This document shows positions 45,812 to 56,300 of a stretch of 64,000 nt of DNA, piece after piece. The stretch is from Macrostomum hystrix (taxonomy: Eukaryota; Platyhelminthes; Macrostomidae). The notes below the pieces were generated by a model that had not been told where the DNA came from, ran no database searches, and saw only the letters and a program-made list of their open reading frames with translations. Location of the stretch: contig CATNEN010000038.1 in NCBI GenBank assembly GCA_950097015.1, forward strand, positions 21,099,001 to 21,163,000. Direction: 5' to 3'. Every line of letters starts with the position of its first letter. The stretch's first letter is position 1. The position numbers were made by a program, and so were the translations under genes.

Positions 45812-48800
45812 CTGCTCAGTTAAATCCGACACCAGAAGCTCTTTTAAAGCAGTCTTCATTGCACAGTCGTCGTTTTCGAGAATACTGCGATCAGCTGATC
45901 TTGAAGTCCGTGCAGGAATTATCAGCCAAGGTTCTGCGTGACCTACTATTCTTCCAGACCAGAGCGCGGGCCAAGGACCCGGCCAAGGCCAAGCAGAAGC
46001 GCCGGCTGGTCATGGGACTGCGCGAGGCCCGTAAGCACATCGGATTGAACAGGATTCGCCTGGTGTTCATCTCGCCAGATTTGGAACGGGTTCAAACTCC
46101 CGGCGGCCTTGACGACAGCATCAATCAGCTGATTGGGCTGTGCCAGCAGCGCCAGGTGCCCTACGTGTTCGGGTTGAAACGACGCGAGATGGGCCGAGTG
46201 CTGCGAAAGACTGTGCCAGTGTCTGTTGTTGCTGTGTTCGATTATCAGGGCTGCGAAGCAAATGTCAATGCTCTGCTTGAGTAAGCGCTCTCAGCAGGAA
46301 CTGCGGATTAGGGATAAGATAAGAATCGGGAACAAGGGATTTGGGATTAGAGATAATGAATCGGACTCACGACTTGAAGGTCGGGGGTTCGATTCCCGAC
46401 TCCATTGGAACAATTTGTGCCCTTTAGCAAGACACTTAACTCTACATTGCTTCAGTTCACCCAGCTGTTAAATGGGTACCCCCAGTCCATGGACTGAACA
46501 GCTGTACGCAGCTTTCAGATACGCCACACAATAGCTGCGGCTGTGCTGTCGGCTGCACATCTGACCCAATTAAGCAGGTGTAATCAATTCATTATTTAAT
46601 TCTATTTCATTCCATTTCATTCTAGCTCATTCCATTTCATTCTAGCTCATTCCATTTCATTCTAGCTCATTCCATTTCATTCTATTGCATTCCATTTCAT
46701 TCTATTCCATTTCATTCTATTCCATTCCATTTCATTCTATTCCATTCCATTTCATTCTATTCCATTCCATTTCATTCTATTCCATTCCATTTTATTCTAT
46801 TCCATTACATTTCATTCTATTCCATTCCATTTCATTCTATTCCATTCCATTTCATTCTATTCCATTCCATTTCATTCCATTTCATTCTATTCCATTCCAT
46901 TTCATTCTATTCCATTCCATTTCATTCTATTCCATTCCATCTCATTCTATTCCATTCCATTTCATTCTATTCCATTCCATTTCATTCTATTCCATTCCAT
47001 TTCATTCTATTCCATTCCATCTCATTCTATTCCATTCCATTTCATTCTATTCCATTCCATTTCATTCTATTCCATTCCATTTCATTCTATTCCATTCCAT
47101 CTCATTCTATTCCATTCCATCTCATTCTATTCCATTCCATTTCATTCTATTCCATTTCATTCTATTCCATTCCATTTCCTTCTATTCCATTCCATTTCAT
47201 TCTATTCCATTACATTTCATTCTATTCCATTCCATTTCATTCTATTCCATTACATTTCATTCTATTCCATTCCATCTCATTCTATTCCATTCCATCTCAT
47301 TCTATTCCATTCCATCTCATTCTATTCCATTCCATTTCATTCTATTCCATTCCATCTCATTCTATTCCATTCCATCTCATTCTATTCCATTACATTTCAT
47401 TCTATTCCATTCCATTTCATTCTATTCCATTCCATTTCATTCTATTCCATTCCATTTCATTCCATTTCATTCTATTCCATTCCATTTTATTCTATTCCAT
47501 TCCATCTCATTCTATTCCATTCCATTTCATTCTATTCCATTCCATTTCATTCTATTCCATTCCATTTCATTATATTCCATTCCATTTCATTCTATTCCAT
47601 TCCATCTCATTCTATTCCATTCCATTTCATTCTATTCCATTACATTTCATTCTATTCCATTCCATCTCATTCTATTCCATTCCATCTCATTCTATTCCAT
47701 TCCATCTCATTCTATTCCATTCCATTTCATTCTATTCCATTGCATTTCATTCTATTCCATTCCATTTCATTCTATTCCATTCCATTTCATTCTATTCCAT
47801 TCCATTTCATTCTATTCCATTCCATTTTATTCTATTCCATTCCATTCCATTCTATTCCATTGCATTTCATTCTATTCTATTCCATTTCATTCTATTCCAT
47901 TCCATTTCATTCTATTCCATTCCATTTCATTCTATTCCATTGCATTTCATTCTATTCCATTCCATTCCATTCTATTCCATTCCATTTCATTCTATTCCAT
48001 TCCATTTTATTCTATTCCATTCCATTCCATTCTATTCCATTGCATTTCATTCTATTCTATTCCATTTCATTCTATTCCATTCCATTTCATTCTATTCCAT
48101 TCCATTTCATTCTATTCCATTGCATTTCATTCTATTCCATTCCATTCCATTCTATTCCATTCCATTTTATTCTATTCCATTCCATTCCATTCTATTCCAT
48201 TCCATTTTATTCTATTCCATTCCATTTCATTCTATTCCATTCCATTTCATTCTATTCCATTCCATTGCATTCTATTCCATTCCATTTCATTCTATTCCAT
48301 TCCATTTCATTCTATTCCATTCCATTTCATTCTATTCCATTCCATTTCATTCTATTCCATTCCATTTTATTCTATTCCATTCCATTTTATTCTATTCCAT
48401 TCCATTTTATTCTATTCCATTCCATTTCATTCTATTCCATTCCATTTCATTCTATTCCATTCCATTGCATTCTATTCCATTCCATTTCATTCTATTCCAT
48501 TCCATTTCATTCTATTCCATTCCATCTCATTCTATTCCATTGCATTTCATTCTATTCCATTCCATTTCATTCTATTCCATTCCATTTTATTCTATTCCAT
48601 TCCATTCCATTCTATTCCATTGCATTTCATTCTATTCTATTCCATTTCATTCTATTCCATTCCATTTCATTCTATTCCATTCCATTTCATTCTATTCCAT
48701 TGCATTTCATTCTATTCCATTCCATTCCATTCTATTCCATTCCATTTTATTCTATTCCATTCCATTCCATTCTATTCCATTCCATTTTATTCTATTCCAT

Positions 48801-49926
48801 TCCATTTCATTCTATTCCATTCCATTTCATTCTATTCCATTCCATTGCATTCTATTCCATTCCATTTCATTCTATTCCATTCCATTTCATTCTATTCCAT
48901 TCCATTTCATTCTATTCCATTCCATTTCATTCTATTCCATTCCATTTTATTCTATTCCATTCCATTTTATTCTATTCCATTCCATTTTATTCTATTCCAT
49001 TCCATTTTATTCTATTCCATTCCATTTCATTCTATTCCATTCCATTTCATTCTATTCCATTCCATTGCATTCTATTCCATTCCATTTCATTCTATTCCAT
49101 TCCATCTCATTCTATTCCATTCCATTTCATTCTATTCCATTGCATTTCATTCTATTCCATTCCATTTCATTCTATTCCATTCCATTTCATTCTATTCCAT
49201 TCCATTTCATTCTATTCCATTCCATTTTATTCTATTCCATTCCATTCCATTCTATTCCATTGCATTTCATTCTATTCTATTCCATTTCATTCTATTCCAT
49301 TCCATTTCATTCTATTCCATTCCATTTCATTCTATTCCATTGCATTTCATTCTATTCCATTCCATTTCATTCTATTCCATTCCATTTCATTCTATTCCAT
49401 TCCATTTTATTCTATTCCATTCCATTTTATTCTATTCCATTCCATTTCATTCTATTCCATTCCATTCCATTCAATTCAATTTGCTATTATTCTACTACAA
49501 TCAAGGTTGGTTCGCAAAGCCAAGGACGACTATCAGACCCTAAGTCGCGTGGCACTCGAATGCGTCCAAGATGACAGCGATGCAACCGATGCTGCCAAAC
49601 CCGTTGATCAGCCAGATCATCAAGAAGGTCAGCAGCAGCAGCAGCGGCCGGCAGTAAGTCATTCGCGAAATCCAAGCGACACGTCCAATGCAGTTAGCGA
49701 ACCAATCAGCGATGTTGACGCTAACGCTCCTTCGGCGGGTCAGGTAGCATCAGCAGCAGCAGCGCAGTCATCCTCTCAGCACTACGGCTTTCACAGTCGT
49801 CAATCGTCCCTTGGCGTTGTAGTCATTGCTCAGCCCATTGAAGAGCTTAGCGATAAACCAGACAGTGGCACTTCTGACCAGGCGAAGGAAGACAAAGTCG
49901 CCAACTGGTTGGTTAAAGATGTGTGA
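38235..49926 (+). CDS. SECISBP2: SECIS-binding protein 2 (selenoprotein translation factor)
   Basis: Seven exons, 38235-38368, 39470-39570, 39720-40244, 40782-41229, 42150-42479, 45678-46280 and 49506-49926, keep one frame of 853 residues. SBP2 binds the SECIS stem-loop of selenoprotein mRNAs and lets UGA be read as selenocysteine. The SECIS-interaction motif is KKSLTKKIILMERQA (near 498-512); the RNA-binding domain includes HSRRFREYC (near 575) and the L7Ae fold from KRRLVMGLREARKHIGLNRI through GGLDDSINQLIG to PVSVVAVFDYQG. Two acidic short motifs, EDFPALG (near 220) and EDFPSLG (near 370), resemble EFPNL-type sites in vertebrate SBP2. The N-terminus has LNINAVPFEP (7-16), a PAM2-like motif. 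Poly-Ala and poly-Gln tracts come from GCT and CAG runs. Introns 4, 5 and 6 are almost pure satellite; intron 3 holds a SINE-B. Confidence 0.93.
40340..40692 (-). mobile_element. SINE-B copy, near full length
   Basis: The minus strand matches 28079-28432: the head has GTTTGCCTCTGGCACCAGGC and box B GAGCTCGATTCC; the body has GAGGGCCAACCTCCATGGCT. It fills most of SECISBP2 intron 3, antisense to the gene. The 232-codon frame that runs from it into exon 4 is a chance read-through. Confidence 0.75.
41520..42140. repeat. Two-phase satellite (20 bp then 39 bp) in SECISBP2 intron 4
   Basis: The left part has about 13 units of ATAATTCATGCTTCCCCTTCG (19-21 bp). The right part has about nine 39- to 40-bp units that join TTCCCTCGATAATTAACACT to TTTCCTCGTCATTTCATGC. 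The 39-bp unit is evidently a dimer of diverged 20-bp units. The array ends a few bases before the acceptor at 42149. Confidence 0.92.
42523..45630. repeat. 46-bp satellite in SECISBP2 intron 5
   Basis: About 67 highly uniform units containing GCCTGAAGTTTTCACTATGG and AACAGGCATCTCATCATTCA. The main variation is CAGT/CATT at the unit end plus rare GACATC, TTTATT and CTCGTC. Uniformity points to recent amplification or ongoing homogenisation. It starts about 40 bp after the donor at 42480 and ends about 48 bp before exon 6. Confidence 0.97.
46356..46596 (+). mobile_element. SINE-A copy, 5'-truncated
   Basis: It begins within the tRNA-like head (GGACTCACGACTTGAAGGTC, then box B), lacks box A, has the body, and ends GCAGGTGTAATCAATTCATT. 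It is about 75 bp into SECISBP2 intron 6, and its AT-rich tail runs directly into the 20-bp satellite. Confidence 0.8.
46597..49480. repeat. ATTCC-type 20-bp satellite in SECISBP2 intron 6
   Basis: About 144 units of TTCCATTCCATTTCATTCTA, built from degenerate pentamers (TTCCA, TTTCA, TTCTA). Variant positions are TTTCAT/TCTCAT/TTTTAT/TTGCAT/TTCCAT. Three units make 60 nt without a stop, giving ORFs of 952, 728 and 544 codons of Ile/Phe/His/Ser/Tyr repeats. One of these frames continues in frame into exon 7. It is pyrimidine-rich on the sense strand. Confidence 0.97.
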
Positions 49927-50111
49927 CAATCTAAAGCTTTTAATTCTTACAATTCGAAATTAACTAAAGTCTTTTTTATAGATTTCAATTGTCAAACTGA
50001 ATTATTAATGATTTTTTTTGTACAGAAAGTTCTAAAATTTTATATTAAATACCTTCTTATGACTAACAGTAGCCTGTAAACTGCTGTTTTTAGAACTTGT
50101 TCAAACAGTTG
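49927..50111 (+). other. SECISBP2 3' flank
   Basis: AT-rich sequence after the stop codon, presumably 3' UTR. No repeat or structure was recognised here. Confidence 0.4.
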
Positions 50112-50453
50112 ACTTTACTAAAGTCTGTAATACTGTAGACAGAACAGAAATCTGTAATACTGTAGACAGAACAGAAATCTGTAATACTGTAGACAGAACA
50201 GAAGTCTGTAATACTGTAGACAGAACAGAAACCTGTAATACTGTAGACAGAACAGAAATCTGTAATGCTGTAGACAGAACAGAAGTCTGTAATACTGTAG
50301 ACAGAACAGAAATTTGTAATACTGTAGACAGAACAGAAATCTGTAATACTGTAGACAGAACAGAAATCTGTAATACTGTAGACAGAACAGAAACCTGTAA
50401 TACTGTAGACAGAACAGAAATCTGTAATGCTGTAGACAGAACAGAAATTTGTA
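50112..50453. repeat. 27-bp tandem repeat
   Basis: About 12 to 13 units of AATCTGTAATACTGTAGACA plus GAACAGA, 190 bp after the SECISBP2 stop and before its candidate polyadenylation signal, so possibly part of the 3' UTR. Confidence 0.93.
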
Positions 50454-50602
50454 GGTAGGCTTAAAAAATGTTTATGGAAGCAGTTGTCATAATTAAGTAC
50501 CTAATATTGTAAATATTAAACATAGTAATCGAAGCTTGACAAGCATGACATAAAATGCAGGGTTTTTATATTAACCTAGTAAAATTATGTGGACCAAAAG
50601 AA

Positions 50603-50608
50603 AATAAA
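50603..50608 (+). terminator. Candidate polyadenylation signal AATAAA for SECISBP2
   Basis: First AATAAA downstream of the stop codon at 49926, about 680 nt away; a second lies near 50678. If used, the 3' UTR would include the 27-bp repeat. Confidence 0.35.
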
Positions 50609-50807
50609 AATTTCTTCATTTCGTGGTTTTTCTTTCGCTTGCTGAATTTTCTTGTCCGTCAAGCATTACTGTTTAAATAAAACATTGAGCAGATTTTGAT
50701 TGGGTAATCTATCATCTTGTTTGGTCTAAAACATAATAATATATTTTAAACTTTTAATGTACGAATTTACATTGATTTTTTTCATTTTTCTAATTTTTTA
50801 ATCTTAC

Positions 50808-51594
50808 AGTCTGTCTGTCTAGATCTTACAGTCTGTCTAGATCTTACAGTCTGTCTGTTTAGATCTTACAGTGTGTCTGTCTAGATCTTACAGTGCGTCT
50901 GTCTAGATCTTATAGTGTGTCTGTCTAGATCTTACAGTGTGTCTGTCTAGATCTTACAGTGTGTCTGTCTAGATCTTACAGTCTGTCTGTCTAGATCTTA
51001 CAGTCTGTCTGTTTAGATCTTACAGTGTGTCTGTCTAGATCTTGCAGTGTTTCTGTCTAGATCTTACAGTGTGTCTGTCTAGATCTTACAGTCTGTCTGT
51101 TTAGATCTTACAGTGTGTCTGTCTAGATCTTACAGTGTGTCTGTCTAGATCTTACAGTCTGTCTGTTTAGATCTTACAGTGTGTCTGTCTAGATCTTGCA
51201 GTGTTTCTGTCTAGATCTTACAGTGTGTCTGTCTAGATCTTACAGTCTGTCTGTTTAGATCTTACAGTGTGTCTGTCTAGATCTTACAGTGTGTCTGTCT
51301 AGATCTTACAGTCTGTCTGTTTAGATCTTACAGTGTGTCTGTCTAGATCTTACAGTGTTTCTGTCTAGATCTTACAGTCTGTCTGTCTAGATCTTACAGT
51401 CTGTCTGTCTAGATCTTACAGTCTGTCTGTCTAGATCTTACAGTCTGTCTGTCTCGATCTTACAGTCAGCCTGCTTAGATCTTACAGTCTGTCTGTCTAG
51501 ATCTTACAGTCTGTCTGTCTAGATCTTACAGTCTGTCTGTCTAGATCTTACAGTCTGTCTGTCTAGATCTTACAGTCTGTCTGTGTAGATCTGT
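50808..51594. repeat. 22-bp tandem repeat (TCTGTCTGTCTAGATCTTAC-AG)
   Basis: About 35 units. Every unit has AGATCT, a BglII-type palindrome. Variants are GTGTCTG, TTTCTG and GTTTAG. It is intergenic, between SECISBP2 and MATE. Confidence 0.95.
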
Positions 51595-51929
51595 TTTTGT
51601 GTTTGCGTGTCCCTGACACTGAAGTCCTGTAATTTAAGTCGACAAATTGATTAGCTGATGGACTTGGTTAGAATGTAAATTTTTCGTCATTAAAATGAGT
51701 TGGTCAAATTCGAATTACTTTTCAGTCAGATAGCCTGTGCCCCTAGAGGCCTGGCTTCCAGTTTTGGTGAATTACCGAACCAAACAAATGCAGCATATTA
51801 ACTTGCCGAGTACTGAAGTATCTAAATTCAATCCAATTTCGTCTTTCCAAAGTTGATAAATATACACGAGGCTATCTAGGAGTAATAAAATTATTCATTC
51901 AATAGACTGTCTGCTAATACCCAGAAGAC

Positions 51930-52240
51930 AGAGGTTGTAGCCTAGTGGTTAGACGTCGGACTCACGACTTGAAGGTCGGGGGTTCGATTCCCGACTCCAT
52001 TGAAACAATTTGTGTCCTTTAGTAGGACACTAAACTCTGCATCTGCATTGCTTCAGTTCATCCAGCTGTTAAATGGGTGCCAGCATTAGCTGGGATAATT
52101 GAAGGTGGGTGTGGCGTCCCCCCAGTCCATGGACTGAACAGCTGTACGCAGTCTTCAGATGCGCCGCGAAGTAGCTACGGCTGTGCTGTCTGCTGCGCAT
52201 CTGGCCCGATTGGGGCAGGTGTAATCAATTAATTAATTCC
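51930..52240 (+). mobile_element. SINE-A copy, full length
   Basis: Head GTTGTAGCCTAGTGGTTAGA with box B GGGTTCGATTCCCGAC, the standard body, and the tail GGGGCAGGTGTAATCAATTA. It is the cleanest plus-strand copy. Possible weak target duplication: CTAATAC upstream and CTAATAT downstream. Confidence 0.85.
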
Positions 52241-52274
52241 CTAATATACCAACTACACACCAAGCTAAATTTCT

Positions 52275-52405
52275 GTCATATCCAGCTGATGCTGGGGCCA
52301 GTTTTACATCTGGGTAAACAAAAGCACTTGGTAATTAAGTGTCTTGCTTAATGACACTTCCTTTAGGGTGAAAATCGAACTACCGACCCACTGCTCTTAT
52401 TGCAG
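52275..52405 (-). mobile_element. Diverged SINE-A-like element
   Basis: On the minus strand, GGTCGGTAGTTCGATTTTCA resembles a box-B region and AAGCAAGACACTTAATT matches a SINE-A body phrase. The AGCTGATGCTGG block, read on the plus strand, is also shared. It is older or belongs to a subfamily. Confidence 0.5.
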
Positions 52406-52639
52406 AGAAAAAATGAAATAATTATACAAAGGTACGTCACAAGTCACAACTTTTCGAGTTAATCTTTGGAAAATGACTATTTTTTTCCCGAAAGTAGCTC
52501 GTATTTTAAGCACAGTTTACTAACAGAAACAGTTACGAGTACATGCACTTGAGGTTCACCCTAGAAGATAAATAGTTTATTGATATATTTATATTAAACA
52601 ACTTTATAAATCAGACAAAACTAACGTAGTTTATCGGGT

Positions 52640-52875
52640 TGGGCCAGGTTAACGCGTTTGCCTCTCGCACCAAGGTCCCTGAGCTCGATTCCGCGGCTCG
52701 GGGGTTTGTCGTGCCCTTGTCGGGCCAACCTCCAAGGCACAGTGAGAGTGTACACTGCCTGAGGATGAGAAATGTGTGCTCAGGGGTCAGCGAAATTGGT
52801 AGAATTGCCTCCTCGCTGGCTGCGGGTCTACTGTCACAAAATAATGTGGTTATAAACGCAATTTATCAGTGTTCT
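52640..52875 (+). mobile_element. SINE-B copy, shortened
   Basis: Shares GGTTAACGCGTTTGCCTCTC, GAGCTCGATTCC, GCCAACCTCCAAGGCAC and GTGTACACTGCCTGA with the 28-kb copy, with deletions in the middle. An 87-codon frame across it is not a gene. Confidence 0.7.
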
Positions 52876-53241
52876 CTTCCATGTCCTGACGTAGGAAATT
52901 AGCAGGTAGTTCATTGCCAAGCCTATATCCGCTTGTCTAAATCGACCAATCCGCTGTGAGTTTCACCAACCACTTAGCGCTAGGCCAAATTGGCTGAGGG
53001 GACCGCTAGTCGTTCTGTCCGGACTATATGGAAGCGTAGGGTATTTTTTGTTCAACTGTTGAGTGTTTCATCCCCGTTGCCAGGCAAATATTTGTCCTCA
53101 CGCGCGCCGAATCGTCACCGCTCAAACCTCTCCAATTCGAGTCTCGATTTCCTGTCCGCTATAGTGCCACCCCGATGGAGCACTCGTGCATTAGTCTGAG
53201 TCGATAGTTCATTGACGGATTCGGTGTCGCACAGCTGTAGC

Positions 53242-53262
53242 CAGCAGCAGCAGCAGCAGCAG
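53242..53262. repeat. (CAG)7 tract upstream of the MATE start
   Basis: Seven CAG triplets about 90 nt before the ATG at 53354, probably in the 5' leader. Confidence 0.8.
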
Positions 53263-53353
53263 CCAATAACTGTTTTCTTTTTCTTTCACCGTCTGTCACA
53301 CGGAAAATCGAATTCTTCTGACGAGTTGACAAGAATGAAATAGTTAGGAAATC

Positions 53354-56300
53354 ATGCCAAACCAGGGTGGCCTGATAACAGACCAGCTGAGCTGCTGTGA
53401 CGAGTCTGCCAGCCAGTCGGTCGAGTTGACATCAATCGTCAGTCAGGATCTGCGGCAGTCGGCGGAGGCTACCAAGATGACCGCGGACGCTTCGCACTTC
53501 GGCGAGGCCGCGAATGAGTCAGAGGCAACTTCCGCTGGCTCACCTGCGACGGAGAATCGCAGTGAAATCGGACGCATTCTAAGACTCGCATTTCCCGTGG
53601 TAACGTTGAACAATGTTTTATTGTTTCTAATAGGCTTTTTGTCCTCATAGGCTTAGCTTATTCTGTCCGTCTGTCTCCGAAGTCAGACTCTTGCATCAAA
53701 GTCATGAGCTTCTTCTTCTTCGGGCGAGCGCCGGGCGTCAAAGGATGCCCGCCTTGCCAAGGTCGGGGTTTTGGCCCCAGTGGAGGCAGGGGTGCGGAGT
53801 CAAGGCGGGCAGGCAGTAAGGAAGTGGACCGCGAGGTTGCTTACCGACGGTCCTGAGCTCGAATCCGCTGCGTGGCCTCATTAACTTGGGGCGCATGACC
53901 TATCATTGCACTGTGCCTGATTGTGAAAAAAGTCTGGGTACACCTTCACCACAGCTATTTGCAACCTGCACAGGTTCATTTTTATTAGATATTAGATTTT
54001 AACTAAATAACAACAAAGTTATACATATCTTCTAAATTTCTTGTTTCCAGGTTATTTTCAGAAAATTTCATCTATACTAAAACAAAAGTTTAGCGCAAGA
54101 TTCCATTTGCAATATTGAGAAATTTAACAAGTTAAAGAATTTAACTTAAATTAGCAAGTTTGACTTGCTTGGTCATTTAAATGTAGATATACTAGGTTGG
54201 TGAATCTTAATTACCCAATTGCTTCAGTTGAACCAACTGTAAAACGTGGCAGAAATACGGTACAGACTACCAAGGACTGTACATCTGGCCTAAATAGGGT
54301 TTGGTGTCATTCATGTCGTTTTGCTTTTTGTATCAGTCTCTATCAGTTATTCATGTCATGTGCTTGGGTCGATAGGAAGGGCAGAAAATTCAAGACTCCA
54401 AAAATTAAATTCCTAGAAAAACACTAGACCTCTGAAAGCATATAAGAATCGTGCCTGATAGTAACATCTCGCAGTGTCTTGACAAAGCCAAGTCGTTGAA
54501 TTATTGATTCAGGGTAGCTTCTGCAGTATACAGTGAAGAAGATATATTCAGATTGCAGCTAATTCTTGGATTAAGCACGTCTCATTTGCCTTGGTTGGTT
54601 CAAGTAAATACTTGATGAACTCTGCTATTAGCGATGTATTAACTAGCCTTCTGGAAACTAAAATGTGACTGTAATCGGCTGTTTAGAAACTGTTGATATT
54701 GGCTTTTAACAGTATCGAACGATCGAAAAATATGCACAGCCTTTTTTTATTACACCTGCCCCAATTGGGTCAGATGTGCAGCCGACAGCACAGCCACAGC
54801 TTATGCGCGGCGCATCTGAAGGCTGCGTACAGCTGTTCAGTCCACGGACTGGGGGGACGCCACACCCACCTTCAATTATCCCAGCTGATGCTGGTACCCA
54901 TTTTAACAGCTGGGTGAACTGAAGCAATACAGAGTTAAGTGTCTTGCTAAAGGACGCAAATTGCTCCAGTGGAGTCGGGAATCGAACCCCCGACCTTCAA
55001 GTCGTGAGTCCGACGCCTTAACCACTAGGCTACAACCTCTACAGCCTACTTCACGATAGCTCCCAAACCGAATGATTGATTTTCGTGAAAGTCCACAATA
55101 AGGATCAAAATGTTCCACTCTTGACGATGAACTAACATTCAAAGCCGTCCGACGTCAGCCTCGTTGATATATTCAACGATTCTTGTCGAAGACCCAGGTG
55201 ACAAGGACAACTTACATTGCTCTGTACAGCTCGTAGACCTCTTTGATGAATCCAAATTGGTTTAATAAAAAATATGGAAAAGTTGAACAACAATAATTGC
55301 CGACACGGTTTTGATGTGATAAAGTTTTGTTTTACAAAAAGTGTTTACAAAAAGTGAAATAACAAGCAATAAGGACCAACTTGGTTTCGATTCATTAATC
55401 TAAAATAGCCATCTGTGCTGTCCATCACAAACAAAGCATGGCTGTTCGTATAGTTTGACTATGGTCAATTATTTTCTAAGCAAAGCCGCAAACAACTATT
55501 TTGTGCATGGTGTGACATTGGTCGCGAGTTGCTGCTCGAGGCAGGCCCATTAATGGCGAGTCGCAATCATGTAGGCTTAGTGAACAAGGTGATAGTGTCG
55601 GCGGTACTCAGTTAGTCAATTATTTAGTGCCGATGGGTCGATGGGTGAAGACAAATGTCGGGGGGGAAATTTGGGGATGAGCGAAGGAATGGCGAGTGGG
55701 ATACTTGAGAACTGCCTGGTATTAGAAATTCCCAGCATTGCGTGATCATTCTCATTGCCGTGTAGTGCCTACTAATATTCTCCTAACTTTAACAGCCGAT
55801 CCCTCATCTAGAGACGGGATTAAATATATCTTTTCATTCACTTTCTATTTGAACTTGCCGCAATAAAGACACGCGTTAGATGTATGTAATGTACAGTAAT
55901 CCGTGCATTTTATATGCTGGTTAAAAGGTTCCGCGACTTAAAAACAACAAAATGTACTTTCATTTGCTATCCCAAGGTTTGTTACTCAACATTATGGAAT
56001 CAAAACAGAAATAAATGAATGTACAGTTCAATTGTTAAACCGCAGTTATTTCAAGGCGAATTAAAAGGCTGCCTAAGGCTCTACAGAATGTGGCTCAAAG
56101 TATTTTACTTTAGTGTTTTGCTTTAAGAAGGGGGCATCAACCGGATTTAGCAAGTCCCTGGCAACCATGGAAACTAACGCTGCGGTGTCGCGCAGGGGAT
56201 CCGGCGATGCCATGGCGCTCGCCCGGTGGACCTTTGGTATCGAATGAAACTGGCAGATATTCTCATGCCTGAAAACGTTGGAGAGTTCCATGTTTCTCTT

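Noticed and set aside
46685-49543. 952-codon ORF (and 728-, 544-codon companions) of Ile/Phe/His/Ser/Tyr repeats
   Set aside because: Pure translation of a stop-free 20-bp satellite in an intron; all frames are open, there is no codon bias or splice structure.
51930-52000. Functional tRNA gene
   Set aside because: Box A and B are present, but the acceptor stem does not pair, the anticodon arm is poor, and a SINE body and tail follow; it is a SINE head. The same holds for the other copies.
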